A stretch of 64,000 nucleotides of DNA from Flavobacterium hydrophilum (GTDB taxonomy: Bacteria > Bacteroidota > Bacteroidia > Flavobacteriales > Flavobacteriaceae). Positions 30,001 to 38,425 of this stretch are shown piece after piece (position 1 is the stretch's first letter; each line of letters begins with the position of its first letter). The notes under the pieces were generated by a model, which did not search any database, was not told the origin of the DNA, and was given only the letters and a program-made list of their open reading frames with translations. The position numbers and the translations under genes are program-made. Location of the stretch: the NCBI RefSeq assembly GCF_003202405.1, contig NZ_QJHL01000003.1, positions 186,001-250,000 of the forward strand, given 5' to 3'.

Positions 30001-30927
30001 AATACATTATTCGTCAATAATAAATATGCTTCAGCTGATTATGCGGTTTATAATCTATTGGGAGGAGTAGGAACAAGAGCGGCTCTGGCTTCTGGCGAAA
30101 ATGAAACTTTACCTGACGGGAAAATTGCTTCAGCACAATCTTTTTTTGTTCAGAGCTTAACTAATGGAGAAGTGAAGTTTGATGATAGTATGAGAATCAT
30201 AGAGCAGAATTCATCTTTTTTTAAACCTGCTAAGGTTACCGAAAAAAAGAAAATGGTAGAAAAAAGCAGAATATGGCTTAATCTTAGCAACGAAGAAAAT
30301 GCGTTTAAACAGCTTTTAATAGGTTATATTGCAGGGGCAACAAATGGTTACGACTTACCTTTTGACGGAGAATCTTTCAATGGAAATGAATATATTGATT
30401 TTTATAGTTTTAATGAGGGAAAAAACTGGACTATTCAGGGCAGACAATTTCCTTTTGAAGATTTAGACGAAGTTGTCCTGGGATATAAGACAGAAATTAA
30501 TGGAAATTTCACGATAAGCATTGACCATTTAGATGAAAGTTTTACAGACCAATCGGTTTATATTGAAGACAAAGACAAAATGATTTTGCACGATTTAAAA
30601 AAAGAACCCTATATTTTTTCAACTGAAAAAGGAACTTTTAATAATCGATTTGTTCTAAAATTTAGCAATAAAACTCTCCACTCTACAGCTGTTTTGAAAA
30701 ATAAAAAAGGCATCGTAGTTTATCAAAAGAATGCATATCTTATTATCGAGTCAGATGATTCAGCTATTCAAAAAATTCAGGTATTTGATATTGCAGGGAA
30801 ATTGATTTTAGAACAAAATACCAATCAAAATTCAATAATAATTTCTAATCTGAAGCAAAAAAATCAACTTCTTATATTTAAAATTAAAACGGAAAATGCT
30901 CTGAAAACAGAAAAAATAATTTATTAA
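27082..30927 (+). CDS. delta-60 repeat beta-propeller protein with T9SS C-terminal module
   Basis: 1281 residues from a TTG start; upstream in frame there is a stop at 27049 and no ATG, and the TTG gives a clean signal peptide (LHFLFLIIFCLLS, then NNAQ, about residue 23). Residues about 25-750 are 14 delta-60/DUF5122-type repeats of the form QPDGKIIIGGNF, YNG, RLIRLNSDG, DxxF, which fold as beta-propellers. The cluster module follows: VWDGVNWSNG (about 755), YWSSPVENQ (about 855), EKSRIWLNLS (about 1059), ending LKTEKIIY. It is the most diverged module of the array. Its stop codon overlaps the stop of the convergent cupin-like gene by four bases, leaving no room for a separate terminator. Confidence 0.9.
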   Translation: MKSKLHFLFLIIFCLLSIRNNAQQGKLDLAFNTYDDGLNGDGFNNAVRTLSVQTDGNLIVGGDFLSFNGKPLLHLTRLKTDGTIDENFDTGSGFNGKVYSSLIQPDGKIIIGGNFTSYNGVDTGRLIRLNSDGSHDITFNTSIAAATGIINKIVQESDGKIIIVGSFTKYNGITVNRIARILPDGNLDTSFLTGSGAPTNINCVQIQPDGKIIVAGSFIKFNGIDINRIIRLNPDGSLDMTFNVGTAFNEEIHAMVLQPDGKIILGGEFTAYNGIAANRIIRLNSDGTIDSGFLSGTGLNNGIVYVLKMDAFGSIMTGGSFTDLYNGFEVNRLMLLSPDGTIKPDFDAGAGPGSASVYSLENSIDNGWYIGGSFSVFDSQNQGKLAKIDMNGIHDISYLSAGVGFDNSVLKIVPLSDNKTMVFGNFSKFNGVSSARIARILSDGDLDTTFNSARTGANNTIKTAAQQLDGKMIIAGSFTSYNNTICNRIVRIFPDGSLDNSFVSGSGFNGQVFSVAIQSDQKILVAGNFTKYNTVTYGRIIRLMPDGTIDGDFNAATGANGVIDVMIVQSDGKIILGGRFDIFNGAGYSRLIRLNTDGSVDTSFSIGIGFDKNVYALDLQSDGKIIVGGSFLNYNGVSKKRILRLNSDGTLDATFNSGTGFSNGDVRSILVQPDDRILVGGAFSGNYNGTASLRLLRLSSNGVFDSSFSTSLNSTLYTMGFTTDHKLLVGGNFNSVSGVAKHRIARLKLCNNSSVWDGVNWSNGFPSGGKELTFEEDYLFSASANSCSCSINSGKKVTVSGGKTLGLSFNYSGSGILILEDTASLYQSDDEMVNAGMIYLKRKTTPIRKFDYTYWSSPVENQKLIDVSPTTLSDKFFSFDPVVNYWTEQISSTTMKIGSGYIIRGPQGFSTTVPEKYEAIFKGIPINGKIKTTVGNTDSFNLIGNPYPSALDADAFLTANLDVIKGTLYFWTHNTLFVNNKYASADYAVYNLLGGVGTRAALASGENETLPDGKIASAQSFFVQSLTNGEVKFDDSMRIIEQNSSFFKPAKVTEKKKMVEKSRIWLNLSNEENAFKQLLIGYIAGATNGYDLPFDGESFNGNEYIDFYSFNEGKNWTIQGRQFPFEDLDEVVLGYKTEINGNFTISIDHLDESFTDQSVYIEDKDKMILHDLKKEPYIFSTEKGTFNNRFVLKFSNKTLHSTAVLKNKKGIVVYQKNAYLIIESDDSAIQKIQVFDIAGKLILEQNTNQNSIIISNLKQKNQLLIFKIKTENALKTEKIIY

Positions 30928-31793
30928 CCAGCTTCTTTCAGTAAATTTTCATGTGTATTCTGAATTGCCTTTTCATTTTTATAGTCAATCCATTTTTGAC
31001 CCTTGAATTTTCGCATCAAAATATCAAAATGCCGCATGATAAAAACATTATAAGCTGCTTTTGATAAGTTACCAATGTTTTTCGGGAAAGAGCGTAAACT
31101 CATAGAAAATCCGGGTGTTAAATATTTCATATAGTGCCAGTAACCTTCCGGCATATATAACATTTCACCATGTTTCAGATTGGTGATGTATCCCTGAACA
31201 TTTTTCAGGGCAGGAAATTTTTCATAATCAGGATTGTCAAAATCAATATCTTCTCTTGAAATTAAGGCATGAGGTACTTTATACATATATTTTGACTGAT
31301 CAGGAGCAAAAATCATACATTGTTTTTCTCCGTGAAAATGAAAATGAAGAATATTGGAGTAGTCAATGTCATAATGCATAAACACTTTTGAATTTTCACC
31401 GCCAAAAAAAAGCATTGGCATCTGCTTGACTAATTTTAATCCAATATCCGGCCACAAAAAATCATTTTTTAAGGCAGGAACATCTTTCATTAGATTATAA
31501 AGAAAAATACGGTAATTAGTGGGTTTTTCTTCAAGTAAATTGATGTAATCACTCATTTTCATTGAAGTATGGGCTTCATTAAAACCATCTTCGTGATTTA
31601 CAGGTCTGTCATCGTATAACGGAACTGTTTTTTCACCGGCTATTTCTTTGATATAAGATAACTTCCATTTATGATAAGCTGGCCAGTCTTCTGTTAGTTC
31701 TTCAATTACAACCGGGATTTGATTTTTTACATATTGGGAAATAAAATCGGCTTTTGAGATTTTTTTTACCCTTTCAATTTGGTTTAATTTCAT
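30924..31793 (-). CDS. cupin-like (JmjC-type) domain protein
   Basis: 289 residues. The N-terminal FISQYVKNQIPVVIEEL and DWPAYHKW are typical of cupin_8/JmjC-like hydroxylases. The iron-binding triad of these Fe(II)/2-oxoglutarate enzymes appears as H140-x-D142 (FMHYDIDYSN) and H220 (PEGYWHYMKY). These enzymes hydroxylate protein or small-molecule substrates in the cytoplasm; the substrate here is unknown. It follows bioB on the same strand but a T-tailed hairpin separates them, so it probably has its own promoter. No signal peptide. Confidence 0.8.
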   Translation of the reverse strand: MKLNQIERVKKISKADFISQYVKNQIPVVIEELTEDWPAYHKWKLSYIKEIAGEKTVPLYDDRPVNHEDGFNEAHTSMKMSDYINLLEEKPTNYRIFLYNLMKDVPALKNDFLWPDIGLKLVKQMPMLFFGGENSKVFMHYDIDYSNILHFHFHGEKQCMIFAPDQSKYMYKVPHALISREDIDFDNPDYEKFPALKNVQGYITNLKHGEMLYMPEGYWHYMKYLTPGFSMSLRSFPKNIGNLSKAAYNVFIMRHFDILMRKFKGQKWIDYKNEKAIQNTHENLLKEAG

Positions 31794-31803
31794 TTCTATA
31801 AAT

Positions 31804-31838
31804 AAAAAAATTGCTTATAACTTGTGCATTATAAGCAA
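31804..31838 (-). terminator. intrinsic terminator of bioB
   Basis: TTGCTTATAA (31811-31820) and TTATAAGCAA (31829-31838) form a perfect 10-bp stem with an 8-base loop; on the minus strand it is followed by seven T. It lies between bioB and the cupin-like gene. Confidence 0.85.
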
Positions 31839-31875
31839 TTTAAATATTTTTTTTGAAATCTGTGTGCTCTATCGA

Positions 31876-32964
31876 TTAAATTTTTGACTTCATCGAAGCT
31901 TCGAGATTTCTTTCAATTGTATGTCCTGGTCTTGACCATTTAGGTTTTTCGCCTAATGGAGCAAACTGTGAATCGGCAGCTTCTACTGTTTGTGGCTGAG
32001 AAATTTTAGTAAAAGGTTTTTGCGGATTTAATCCCAATAGTTCAAACATTTTCATATCTTGATGTACATCAGGATTAGGAGTAGTTAGTAATTTATCACC
32101 GGCAAAAATAGAATTTGCTCCTGCAAAAAAGCACATTGCCTGACCCTCACGGCTCATATTGGTTCTTCCTGCAGATAAACGTACCTGTGTATCCGGCATT
32201 ACAATTCTGGTAGTAGCAACCATACGAATCATTTCCCAGATTTCTACTGGTTTTTCATCTTCCATCGGAGTTCCTTCAACAGCAACCAAAGCATTAATAG
32301 GCACTGATTCAGGTTGTGGGTTTAAAGTCGAAAGTGCAACAAGCATTCCGGCTCTGTCTTCAATACTTTCACCCATTCCGATAATTCCGCCACTACAAAC
32401 CGTTACATTGGTTTTACGAACGTTTTCAATTGTTTCTAAACGATCTTCAAAAGCACGTGTTGAAATAACATCTTTATAATAATCTTCAGAAGTATCTAAG
32501 TTATGATTGTAAGCATATAAACCAGCTTCTGCCAGACGCTGCGCCTGATTTTCGGTAATCATTCCCAAAGTACAGCAAACTTCCATATCCAGTTTGTTGA
32601 TCGTGCGGACCATTTCTAATACCTGGTCAAATTCTTCACCATCTTTTACGTTTCTCCAGGCAGCTCCCATGCAAACACGGGATGAACCACTGGATTTTGC
32701 TCGTAAAGCCTGCGCTTTTACCTGACTTACGCTCATTAAATCATTTCCTTCAACTCCAGTGCTGTAACGTGCAGCCTGCGGACAGTAACCGCAATCTTCA
32801 GGACATCCTCCGGTTTTAATAGAAAGTAAAGTAGATACCTGAACTACGTTCGGATCGTGTTTTTGTCTGTGAATTGTTGCTGCTTCATACAGCAAATCCA
32901 TCATAGGTTTGTTATATATGGCGATTATTTCGTCTTTTGTCCAGTTGTGTTTTGTAATGCTCAT
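31876..32964 (-). CDS. bioB: biotin synthase
   Basis: 362 residues. A radical SAM enzyme that inserts sulfur into dethiobiotin, the last step of biotin synthesis. The [4Fe-4S] motif is C54-x3-C58-x2-C61 (GGCPEDCGYCPQ). Other BioB landmarks are SSRVCMGAAWR, YNHNLDTS, VCSGGIIGMGE and the C-terminal LSAGRTNMSREGQAMCFFAGANS. Length is at the family's usual size plus a short C-terminal tail. No other bio genes are adjacent. A promoter and a terminator are both visible, so it is probably monocistronic. Confidence 0.98.
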   Translation of the reverse strand: MSITKHNWTKDEIIAIYNKPMMDLLYEAATIHRQKHDPNVVQVSTLLSIKTGGCPEDCGYCPQAARYSTGVEGNDLMSVSQVKAQALRAKSSGSSRVCMGAAWRNVKDGEEFDQVLEMVRTINKLDMEVCCTLGMITENQAQRLAEAGLYAYNHNLDTSEDYYKDVISTRAFEDRLETIENVRKTNVTVCSGGIIGMGESIEDRAGMLVALSTLNPQPESVPINALVAVEGTPMEDEKPVEIWEMIRMVATTRIVMPDTQVRLSAGRTNMSREGQAMCFFAGANSIFAGDKLLTTPNPDVHQDMKMFELLGLNPQKPFTKISQPQTVEAADSQFAPLGEKPKWSRPGHTIERNLEASMKSKI

Positions 32965-32986
32965 TGATACATTGTTTTTGAAGCTT

Positions 32987-33013
32987 CAAAAGTAGTTAAA
33001 TTGTTCTAATCAA
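32987..33013 (-). promoter_or_regulatory. bioB promoter (TTG-N16-TACTTTTG)
   Basis: On the minus strand TTG (33011-33013) is followed after 16 bases by TACTTTTG (32987-32994), 22 bases from the bioB ATG. No BirA-type palindrome was noticed. Confidence 0.6.
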
Positions 33014-33052
33014 CCAATGCTGATTTCTGTAAATGAATATTTGACAGTTATT

Positions 33053-33112
33053 TTCAAAAAAGAAACACTCTAAAATCATAGAATTGTACATTTTTATGAT
33101 TTTAGAGTGTTT
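33053..33112 (-). terminator. strong intrinsic terminator
   Basis: An 18-bp perfect stem (33063-33080 with 33095-33112, core CACTCTAAAATCAT) and a 14-base loop, followed on the minus strand by a T-rich tail. It ends the transcript of the small membrane protein gene just upstream of the bioB promoter. Confidence 0.85.
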
Positions 33113-33136
33113 AATAGCCTTTTTTATTTTGAAAAA

Positions 33137-33574
33137 TTAATCGGCTATGTATTTGTTGTTCCAGTATAGCATCATCATTAAAGTTACAATTACTGAAGAT
33201 GCAAGCCCTTCAAATAATAAGCAGATGCAATAAGTAGGTACTGATGGATTTCCTCCAAACATAAACGTTTCTGATAAAGACTCAACATAGGCATCCCCTC
33301 CTCTTGCGTAACTGTAAACTAATAATCCAAAAACGCTCATCGAAACACCAACTACAGAAGTAGCCATTGCTGAAACAGCGTTTGATACAAAGTTAGTTTC
33401 TCCTTCATGCAGGTTCATTTGCATCGTTCTGTTTACACCATAAAAGATAAAAAATACATTCAGGGTACGCAAATAAAACAAATCGGCTAAACCTAATACA
33501 TTCATCAATAAAAAATAAATGCCTATGCCAAGGAATATTAGAGATCCGTTGACAATTTCTTTTGGTAATTTCAT
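33137..33574 (-). CDS. small four-helix membrane protein of unknown function
   Basis: 145 residues with about four hydrophobic segments: residues 8-30 (LIFLGIGIYFLLMNVLG), 33-50, about 66-90 (AVSAMATSVVGVSMSVFGLLVY) and about 112-136. Charged residues are few and lie between the segments. No family was recognised. It has its own terminator (33053-33112) and 24 bases downstream of its stop the hairpin begins. Cytoplasmic-membrane location follows from the hydrophobicity; role unknown. Confidence 0.7.
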   Translation of the reverse strand: MKLPKEIVNGSLIFLGIGIYFLLMNVLGLADLFYLRTLNVFFIFYGVNRTMQMNLHEGETNFVSNAVSAMATSVVGVSMSVFGLLVYSYARGGDAYVESLSETFMFGGNPSVPTYCICLLFEGLASSVIVTLMMMLYWNNKYIAD

Positions 33575-33691
33575 GATGGTTATTTTTAAAGAGGTTAATA
33601 GTAAATATTTGATAAACAGTATAGTGTATTAAATTTACTAAAAAAATAAATACGATGATTTAAAAATAACGAAAAGTATGTTTTTTGAGTT

Positions 33692-34621
33692 TTAAAATAG
33701 ATTCACAAATTCTAAAGCAGTTCTTTTATCTTGATTTAACTGTTCTTTCAGCAAATCAACCGAACCAAATTTTTGTTCTTCGCGAAGGTATTTTAAAAGG
33801 GAAATCTCCAGTTTTTGCCCGTAAATATCAGCATCAAAATCAAAAATATTTACTTCAATTGTTTGCTTTTGACCGTTTACAGTTGGGTTGAAACCAATAT
33901 TCATCATTCCGAAAACTTCTTTATGATTAATAAAAGTCTTTACAACATAAACACCGTTTTTAGGGATTAGTTTGTATTCTTCTTCAATCTGAATATTCGC
34001 TGTTGGAAAACCAATGGTTCGGCCTAATTGTTTTCCTTTTACAACTTCGCCGGTTAAAAAATAGGCATAACCCAGATATTCATTTGCCAGAGCCATATTT
34101 CCCTCCTGCAAAGCTTTTCTGATTTTGGTAGAACTTACCGAAACATCCTGAATTTCCTGAGCTGAAATTTGTTCCACTTCAAAACCATATTCAGCTCCAA
34201 AAGCGATTAAATTATCAATATTGGCGGTTCTGTTTCTTCCAAACCGATGATCATGACCAATAATTATTTTTTGGATATGAAACTGATCAACTAAAATAGA
34301 ATGCACAAACTCTTCTGCGGTTAATCTGGAGAAACTCTCGTTAAACGGATGAATAACAAGATTTTCAATTCCGGTTGCTTCCAGAAGTTTAGATTTTTCT
34401 TGAATAGTATTTAAAAGTTTTATCTCTGATTTTTCCTGTAATACCATTCTTGGATGCGGAAAAAAAGTAAGAACCAGACTTTCGTATTTGCCATTTTCAG
34501 TGTTTTGATTAAGCCTTTCAAGAATTTTTTTATGACCAATATGAACACCATCAAAGGTTCCAAGAGTTAGAATAGTTTTCTTGTTGGAATGAAATTCATT
34601 AATAGATTCGAAAAGCTTCAA
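33692..34621 (-). CDS. ribF: bifunctional riboflavin kinase/FAD synthetase
   Basis: 309 residues from a TTG start. RibF converts riboflavin to FMN and then FAD. The N-terminal adenylyltransferase domain shows GTFDGVHIGH (residues 21-30), PHPRMVL, and IIGHDHRFGRNR; SSTKIRKAL marks its end. The C-terminal kinase domain has GRTIGFPTANI, NGVYVV and NIGFNPTVNG. A longer reading from TTG 34645 exists, but that codon lies inside a TAAATTTG -7 box, so it should not be transcribed; the TTG at 34621 gives MKLFESINEF, the usual beginning for this group. No FMN riboswitch was seen upstream. Confidence 0.93.
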   Translation of the reverse strand: MKLFESINEFHSNKKTILTLGTFDGVHIGHKKILERLNQNTENGKYESLVLTFFPHPRMVLQEKSEIKLLNTIQEKSKLLEATGIENLVIHPFNESFSRLTAEEFVHSILVDQFHIQKIIIGHDHRFGRNRTANIDNLIAFGAEYGFEVEQISAQEIQDVSVSSTKIRKALQEGNMALANEYLGYAYFLTGEVVKGKQLGRTIGFPTANIQIEEEYKLIPKNGVYVVKTFINHKEVFGMMNIGFNPTVNGQKQTIEVNIFDFDADIYGQKLEISLLKYLREEQKFGSVDLLKEQLNQDKRTALEFVNLF

Positions 34622-34642
34622 AGCAAATAGTTTAAGATGCTG

Positions 34643-34650
34643 CAAATTTA
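34643..34650 (-). promoter_or_regulatory. ribF -7 box (TAAATTTG)
   Basis: TAAATTTG on the minus strand matches TAnnTTTG. A clear TTG -33 element was not found, so support is partial. Its position argues for the 34621 start of ribF. Confidence 0.45.
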
Positions 34651-34819
34651 TACTATCTATTTTAAATCTGATGCTAACCTGAATTGATTTTTTAAATTGA
34701 TTCGTTTAGTTTTTTGTGAAAAAGGAGTAATTTGTCGATGAGAAACAAATATCTGTCGATAATAGAAAAGAATTTGACTTAATTAATTTAATTTTGATTC
34801 TCTAAATAACCTCTTGATT

Positions 34820-37483
34820 ATGAAAAAACAGTTACTTGTCCTGCTTTTTATTTTTTATTGTATTGCGGCTCATGCGCAAACAAATGTTCTTTGGGAGAAA
34901 GTGAATTCGGTTTCAGCTAAGAAAACCGGAAATATCCCTGATCAGGATAAGTTATATTACAAACTGAATGAAAATCTTTTAATTCAGAAAATTGCAGTTT
35001 CAGGCAAAACATCAAAAGGAGGAGTTTCAGAAATTACGATTCCAAATGCAGAGGGAGTTTTGGAACGGTTTATGGTTTGGGAGTCTTCTAATTTCGATCC
35101 GGAATTGCAGGCAAAATACCCTGAAATTAGAGCTTATGAAGGAACGGGGTTAGATGATAAAAGTGCAAAAATTCATTTTAGTGTTGCCCCAATTGGAGTA
35201 CAGACTATGGTACTTCGTTCTGATAAGGAATCTGAATTTATAGAGCAGAATCCCGAAAATAAATCGGAATATGTATTGTTTACATCAAAAAACAAGGAAA
35301 CTTCAAAATCGCTGGTTTGTAAAACAAAAGAGAGTAATGCTATCAATATTTCTGGAAAAACAGCAAAAACAGCATCTAATAATAAAGTGTATAAAACCCT
35401 TCGGTTGGCATTGTCATGCACATGGGAGTATGCAGCATTTTATGGAGGAACAAAAGCAGGAGCTTTAGCGGGTATGAATGCTACAATGACAAGGGTTAAT
35501 GGCGTTTTTAATAACGATTTAGCTGTAAGATTAATTATTATAGCAAATAATGAAGATGTTATTTATACTGATGCATCAGATCCATATTCTCCTGCAGCAC
35601 AAGGTGTCGACGGAGCCTGGCACGTTGAGGTTCAAAAGACGTTAACAAGTGTTATTGGGAACAGTAATTATGATATTGGACATTTATTTGGACGTTCGGG
35701 AGGAGGAGGAGATGCCGGATGTATTGGTTGTGTTTGTCAAAATCCTACTTCATTGTCTGATGGTAATGCCAAAGGAAGTGCTTACACGTCTCCTTCAAAT
35801 GGAATTCCACAAGGAGATACATTTGACATCGATTATGTCGCACATGAAATGGGACATCAATTGGGAGCAACCCATACTTTTTCTCATGAAATTGAGGGAA
35901 CCGGAACTAATGTAGAGCCGGGTAGCGGTTCGACCATTATGGGATATGCCGGAGTAACAGAAGATTATGATATTCAAAACAGTTCTGATGATTACTTTGC
36001 CTATGCGAGTATTTTACAAATCCAGAATAATCTCGCCAATAAAACCTGTCCGGTAAGTACACCCATAATTGATAATAATCCGCCAATTATAAGTGCAGGT
36101 TCGAATTATACTATTCCAATTAGTACACCATTCATTTTAACCGGAACAGGGTCTGATCCCGAGGGTGACCCAGTTACTTATTGCTGGGAGCAAAATGATA
36201 GTGCCACCACGGCATCGGGAGATAATAGTATTGCTAAACCTTCAAAACCAGACGGGCCATTATTTCGCTCTCTTGCGCCGACAAGCTCAGCTATTCGATA
36301 TATGCCCAGTTTTAGTTCAGTACTTCAAAATAGATTAACGACAACCTGGGAATCGGTTCCTTCAGTAGCAAGAAGTCTTCATTTTTCTTTGACAGCAAGA
36401 GATAACAAGGTTTTAGCAACTCCTCAGACCAATACGGCTAATATGACTGTTACAGTAAATGCTGCCGCTGGTCCGTTTGCAGTAACTTCGCAAAATACAA
36501 CTGATATTGGTTGGCAAAAAGGTTCTTTTCAAATCATAACATGGGGTGTAAATAATACCAATACATTGCCTGGTTCTGAGAATGTTAATATCAAATTATC
36601 TACAGATGGAGGTTTAACTTTTCCTGTAATCCTGGCTTCAAATACACCTAACGATGGTTCACAGACTATAACAGCTCCTTCGGATATCAGTGCTACAAAT
36701 TGCAGAATTTTAATTGAGCCCACCGCTAATATTTATTATGCTTTAAACTCAAATCCTTTTGCTATAGGATATGCTTCAGAAACGACTTGTAATTCTTATA
36801 GTTTTGGCAGCTCGTTTAGCATACCATTTGGTTCCACTTTTACAACAAAAACAGTAACTGTGCCCTCTTCAACAGAAATAGTTTCTGATGTAAACGTGGC
36901 TATAAACGTAACGCATGCCAGATTCTCAGATTTAGAAATTCAAATACAAAATCCACAGGGAACGATTGTTAAATTATTTGATAAGAATTGTGCCAGTACT
37001 AATTCGACTTTAGCATTGGCATATGATGATTCCGGAGCTGCTTTAGATTGTTCAAAAACAACGAGTCAGATTGTTATACCGGCAGAATATTTAAGCGCTT
37101 TTAATGGACAGAATCCTCAGGGAACCTGGACTTTCAGGGTTCGCGATGCTGTTTCAGGAAGTTTCGGAACTATAAATTCGGCATCAGTAAATATTTGTAG
37201 TCAGACATTTACTTTAGATGATTCTGAATTTGAAGAAATAGATTATGCTTTGTACAGTAATCCGAATGATGGTAATTTTATTATTCAATTCGATTCTGAT
37301 TCTACTAAAGTTGTAGAAGTAATGATTCATGACCTATCGGGTAAAAAAGTGTATGACAAAACGTTTGACAAAGCGGCTTATTTCTATCAGAATATCCAAA
37401 TGAAAAATCCTATTCCCGGATTGTATCTGGTAACAGTAACAAATGGTGATAAAAGAATTGTCAAAAAGATACTTGTAAACTAA
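34820..37483 (+). CDS. secreted zinc metalloprotease with P-domain and T9SS type A sorting signal
   Basis: 888 residues from ATG 34820. Signal peptide 1 to about 20 (LLVLLFIFYCIAAHAQ). A propeptide-like region precedes the reprolysin-like catalytic domain, whose zinc motif is H342-E343-x2-H346-x5-H352 (HEMGHQLGATH), followed by a Met-turn (STIMGYAG). Residues about 415-545 are an Ig/PKD-like linker; about 555-650 another beta domain; about 655-795 a proprotein-convertase P-like domain (FSDLEIQIQNPQGT, LSAFNGQNPQGTWTFRVRD). The C-terminus (about 805-888) is a classical type A sorting domain with YSNPNDGNF, VMIHDLSGKKV, PGLYLVTV and a final KKILVN. It is probably an extracellular peptidase. It converges on comF with two bases between stops. 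Confidence 0.92.
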   Translation: MKKQLLVLLFIFYCIAAHAQTNVLWEKVNSVSAKKTGNIPDQDKLYYKLNENLLIQKIAVSGKTSKGGVSEITIPNAEGVLERFMVWESSNFDPELQAKYPEIRAYEGTGLDDKSAKIHFSVAPIGVQTMVLRSDKESEFIEQNPENKSEYVLFTSKNKETSKSLVCKTKESNAINISGKTAKTASNNKVYKTLRLALSCTWEYAAFYGGTKAGALAGMNATMTRVNGVFNNDLAVRLIIIANNEDVIYTDASDPYSPAAQGVDGAWHVEVQKTLTSVIGNSNYDIGHLFGRSGGGGDAGCIGCVCQNPTSLSDGNAKGSAYTSPSNGIPQGDTFDIDYVAHEMGHQLGATHTFSHEIEGTGTNVEPGSGSTIMGYAGVTEDYDIQNSSDDYFAYASILQIQNNLANKTCPVSTPIIDNNPPIISAGSNYTIPISTPFILTGTGSDPEGDPVTYCWEQNDSATTASGDNSIAKPSKPDGPLFRSLAPTSSAIRYMPSFSSVLQNRLTTTWESVPSVARSLHFSLTARDNKVLATPQTNTANMTVTVNAAAGPFAVTSQNTTDIGWQKGSFQIITWGVNNTNTLPGSENVNIKLSTDGGLTFPVILASNTPNDGSQTITAPSDISATNCRILIEPTANIYYALNSNPFAIGYASETTCNSYSFGSSFSIPFGSTFTTKTVTVPSSTEIVSDVNVAINVTHARFSDLEIQIQNPQGTIVKLFDKNCASTNSTLALAYDDSGAALDCSKTTSQIVIPAEYLSAFNGQNPQGTWTFRVRDAVSGSFGTINSASVNICSQTFTLDDSEFEEIDYALYSNPNDGNFIIQFDSDSTKVVEVMIHDLSGKKVYDKTFDKAAYFYQNIQMKNPIPGLYLVTVTNGDKRIVKKILVN

Positions 37484-37485
37484 TA

Positions 37486-38169
37486 TTAAGAATTTGCCAT
37501 TGCGATACAAATAATGCTGATTTTTGCTCCGGGTATTTTGACTAATGCCCTGGAGCAGGCTTCTAATGTGGCACCTGTTGTCAGTACGTCGTCAACAAGT
37601 AGAAAATGTTTGTTATGATTTTCTTCTGAAAGATGAACATCAAATACGTTTTTTATACCTTCCGATCTGCCCAAAAGATTTTTTTTGGATTGTGTTTTAG
37701 AATATTTCTTCCGAAACAAAATCGCATCATTGTAACCAATGTTCAGTCCTTTTGCTAAAGCATTTCCAAAAGTGGTGACCTGATTGTAGCCACGTTCCTT
37801 AAATTTCTTTCGATGCAACGGAACAGGTATTACAAAATCAAAAGGAGTCTCCGGTTTTATGCTTTTTAAATCTTCAACATACCAGTCTCCGAGAATTGTT
37901 CCGATTTCTTCATACCCTTTGTATTTCAAATTATGAATAAGCTCCTGCACCATTCCCTTTTTATTGAAATACAAAAATGCCGATGCATGTTCAACTTCAA
38001 TTTTGCCATAAAATTTCTTAACGGCTTCGTTATTGGCGTCTAAGTAATATTGTGTCAAAGGCATTTCATGTCGGCAATGGGTACACAGAACAGATTCATT
38101 GGTCATTAAAAGAGAGCTGCATCCCGCACAAACTTTAGGGAAAAAAAGATTTATCAAAGATTTAATCAT
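37486..38169 (-). CDS. ComF-family phosphoribosyltransferase-like protein
   Basis: 227 residues, typical ComF size. An N-terminal zinc-ribbon (CAGC at residues 14-17 and CTHC near 29-32) precedes a PRTase fold with LKYKGYEEIG, VIPVPLHRKKFKERGYNQ and the PRPP loop LLVDDVLTTGAT. In competent bacteria ComF takes part in uptake or processing of transforming DNA; in Bacteroidota the role is not settled. It stands alone, convergent with the metalloprotease and divergent from the glyS region. Confidence 0.9.
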   Translation of the reverse strand: MIKSLINLFFPKVCAGCSSLLMTNESVLCTHCRHEMPLTQYYLDANNEAVKKFYGKIEVEHASAFLYFNKKGMVQELIHNLKYKGYEEIGTILGDWYVEDLKSIKPETPFDFVIPVPLHRKKFKERGYNQVTTFGNALAKGLNIGYNDAILFRKKYSKTQSKKNLLGRSEGIKNVFDVHLSEENHNKHFLLVDDVLTTGATLEACSRALVKIPGAKISIICIAMANS

Positions 38170-38307
38170 GATGTGAAGCTTTTAGTTTTAAATAAACGTA
38201 AGAAAAAAGAGATTAAAAAACAAAGTTGATTACTTTTTATTTTGAACAAAAGATTTACAGTTCGGTAAAAACGGCTTTAATGATTACGCTTTATTCATTT
38301 TAATATC

Positions 38308-38396
38308 GAAAAATAGTTGGTAGCATAGAAAAATCAGGATTCATTACTAAAAAATTAAAAATCAGGAGGCAATCTTCAACTATTTTTCTTTTTTTT
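38308..38396 (+). promoter_or_regulatory. long-loop hairpin with T-run upstream of glyS
   Basis: GAAAAATAGTTG (38308-38319) pairs perfectly with CAACTATTTTTC (38377-38388), which continues into a run of T. The 57-base loop carries a direct repeat, AAAAATCAGGA / AAAAATCAGGA. It looks like a terminator for a short transcript or a structured element just before the glyS promoter. Confidence 0.4.
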
Positions 38397-38410
38397 AAAC
38401 TCACTTTTTA

Positions 38411-38418
38411 TATTTTTG
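38411..38418 (+). promoter_or_regulatory. glyS -7 box (TATTTTTG)
   Basis: TATTTTTG ends 8 bases before the glyS ATG, which would make the transcript nearly leaderless. No good TTG -33 box was found. Confidence 0.4.
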
Positions 38419-38425
38419 CATCACT

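Noticed and set aside
27082..30927. Repeated DGKIIxGGxF as a tail-fibre-like phage protein
   Set aside because: The pattern is the delta-60 propeller repeat, and the protein ends in the same T9SS module as its neighbours.
34646..34819. FMN riboswitch upstream of ribF
   Set aside because: No RFN-element conserved blocks were visible; likewise no TPP element before thiL.
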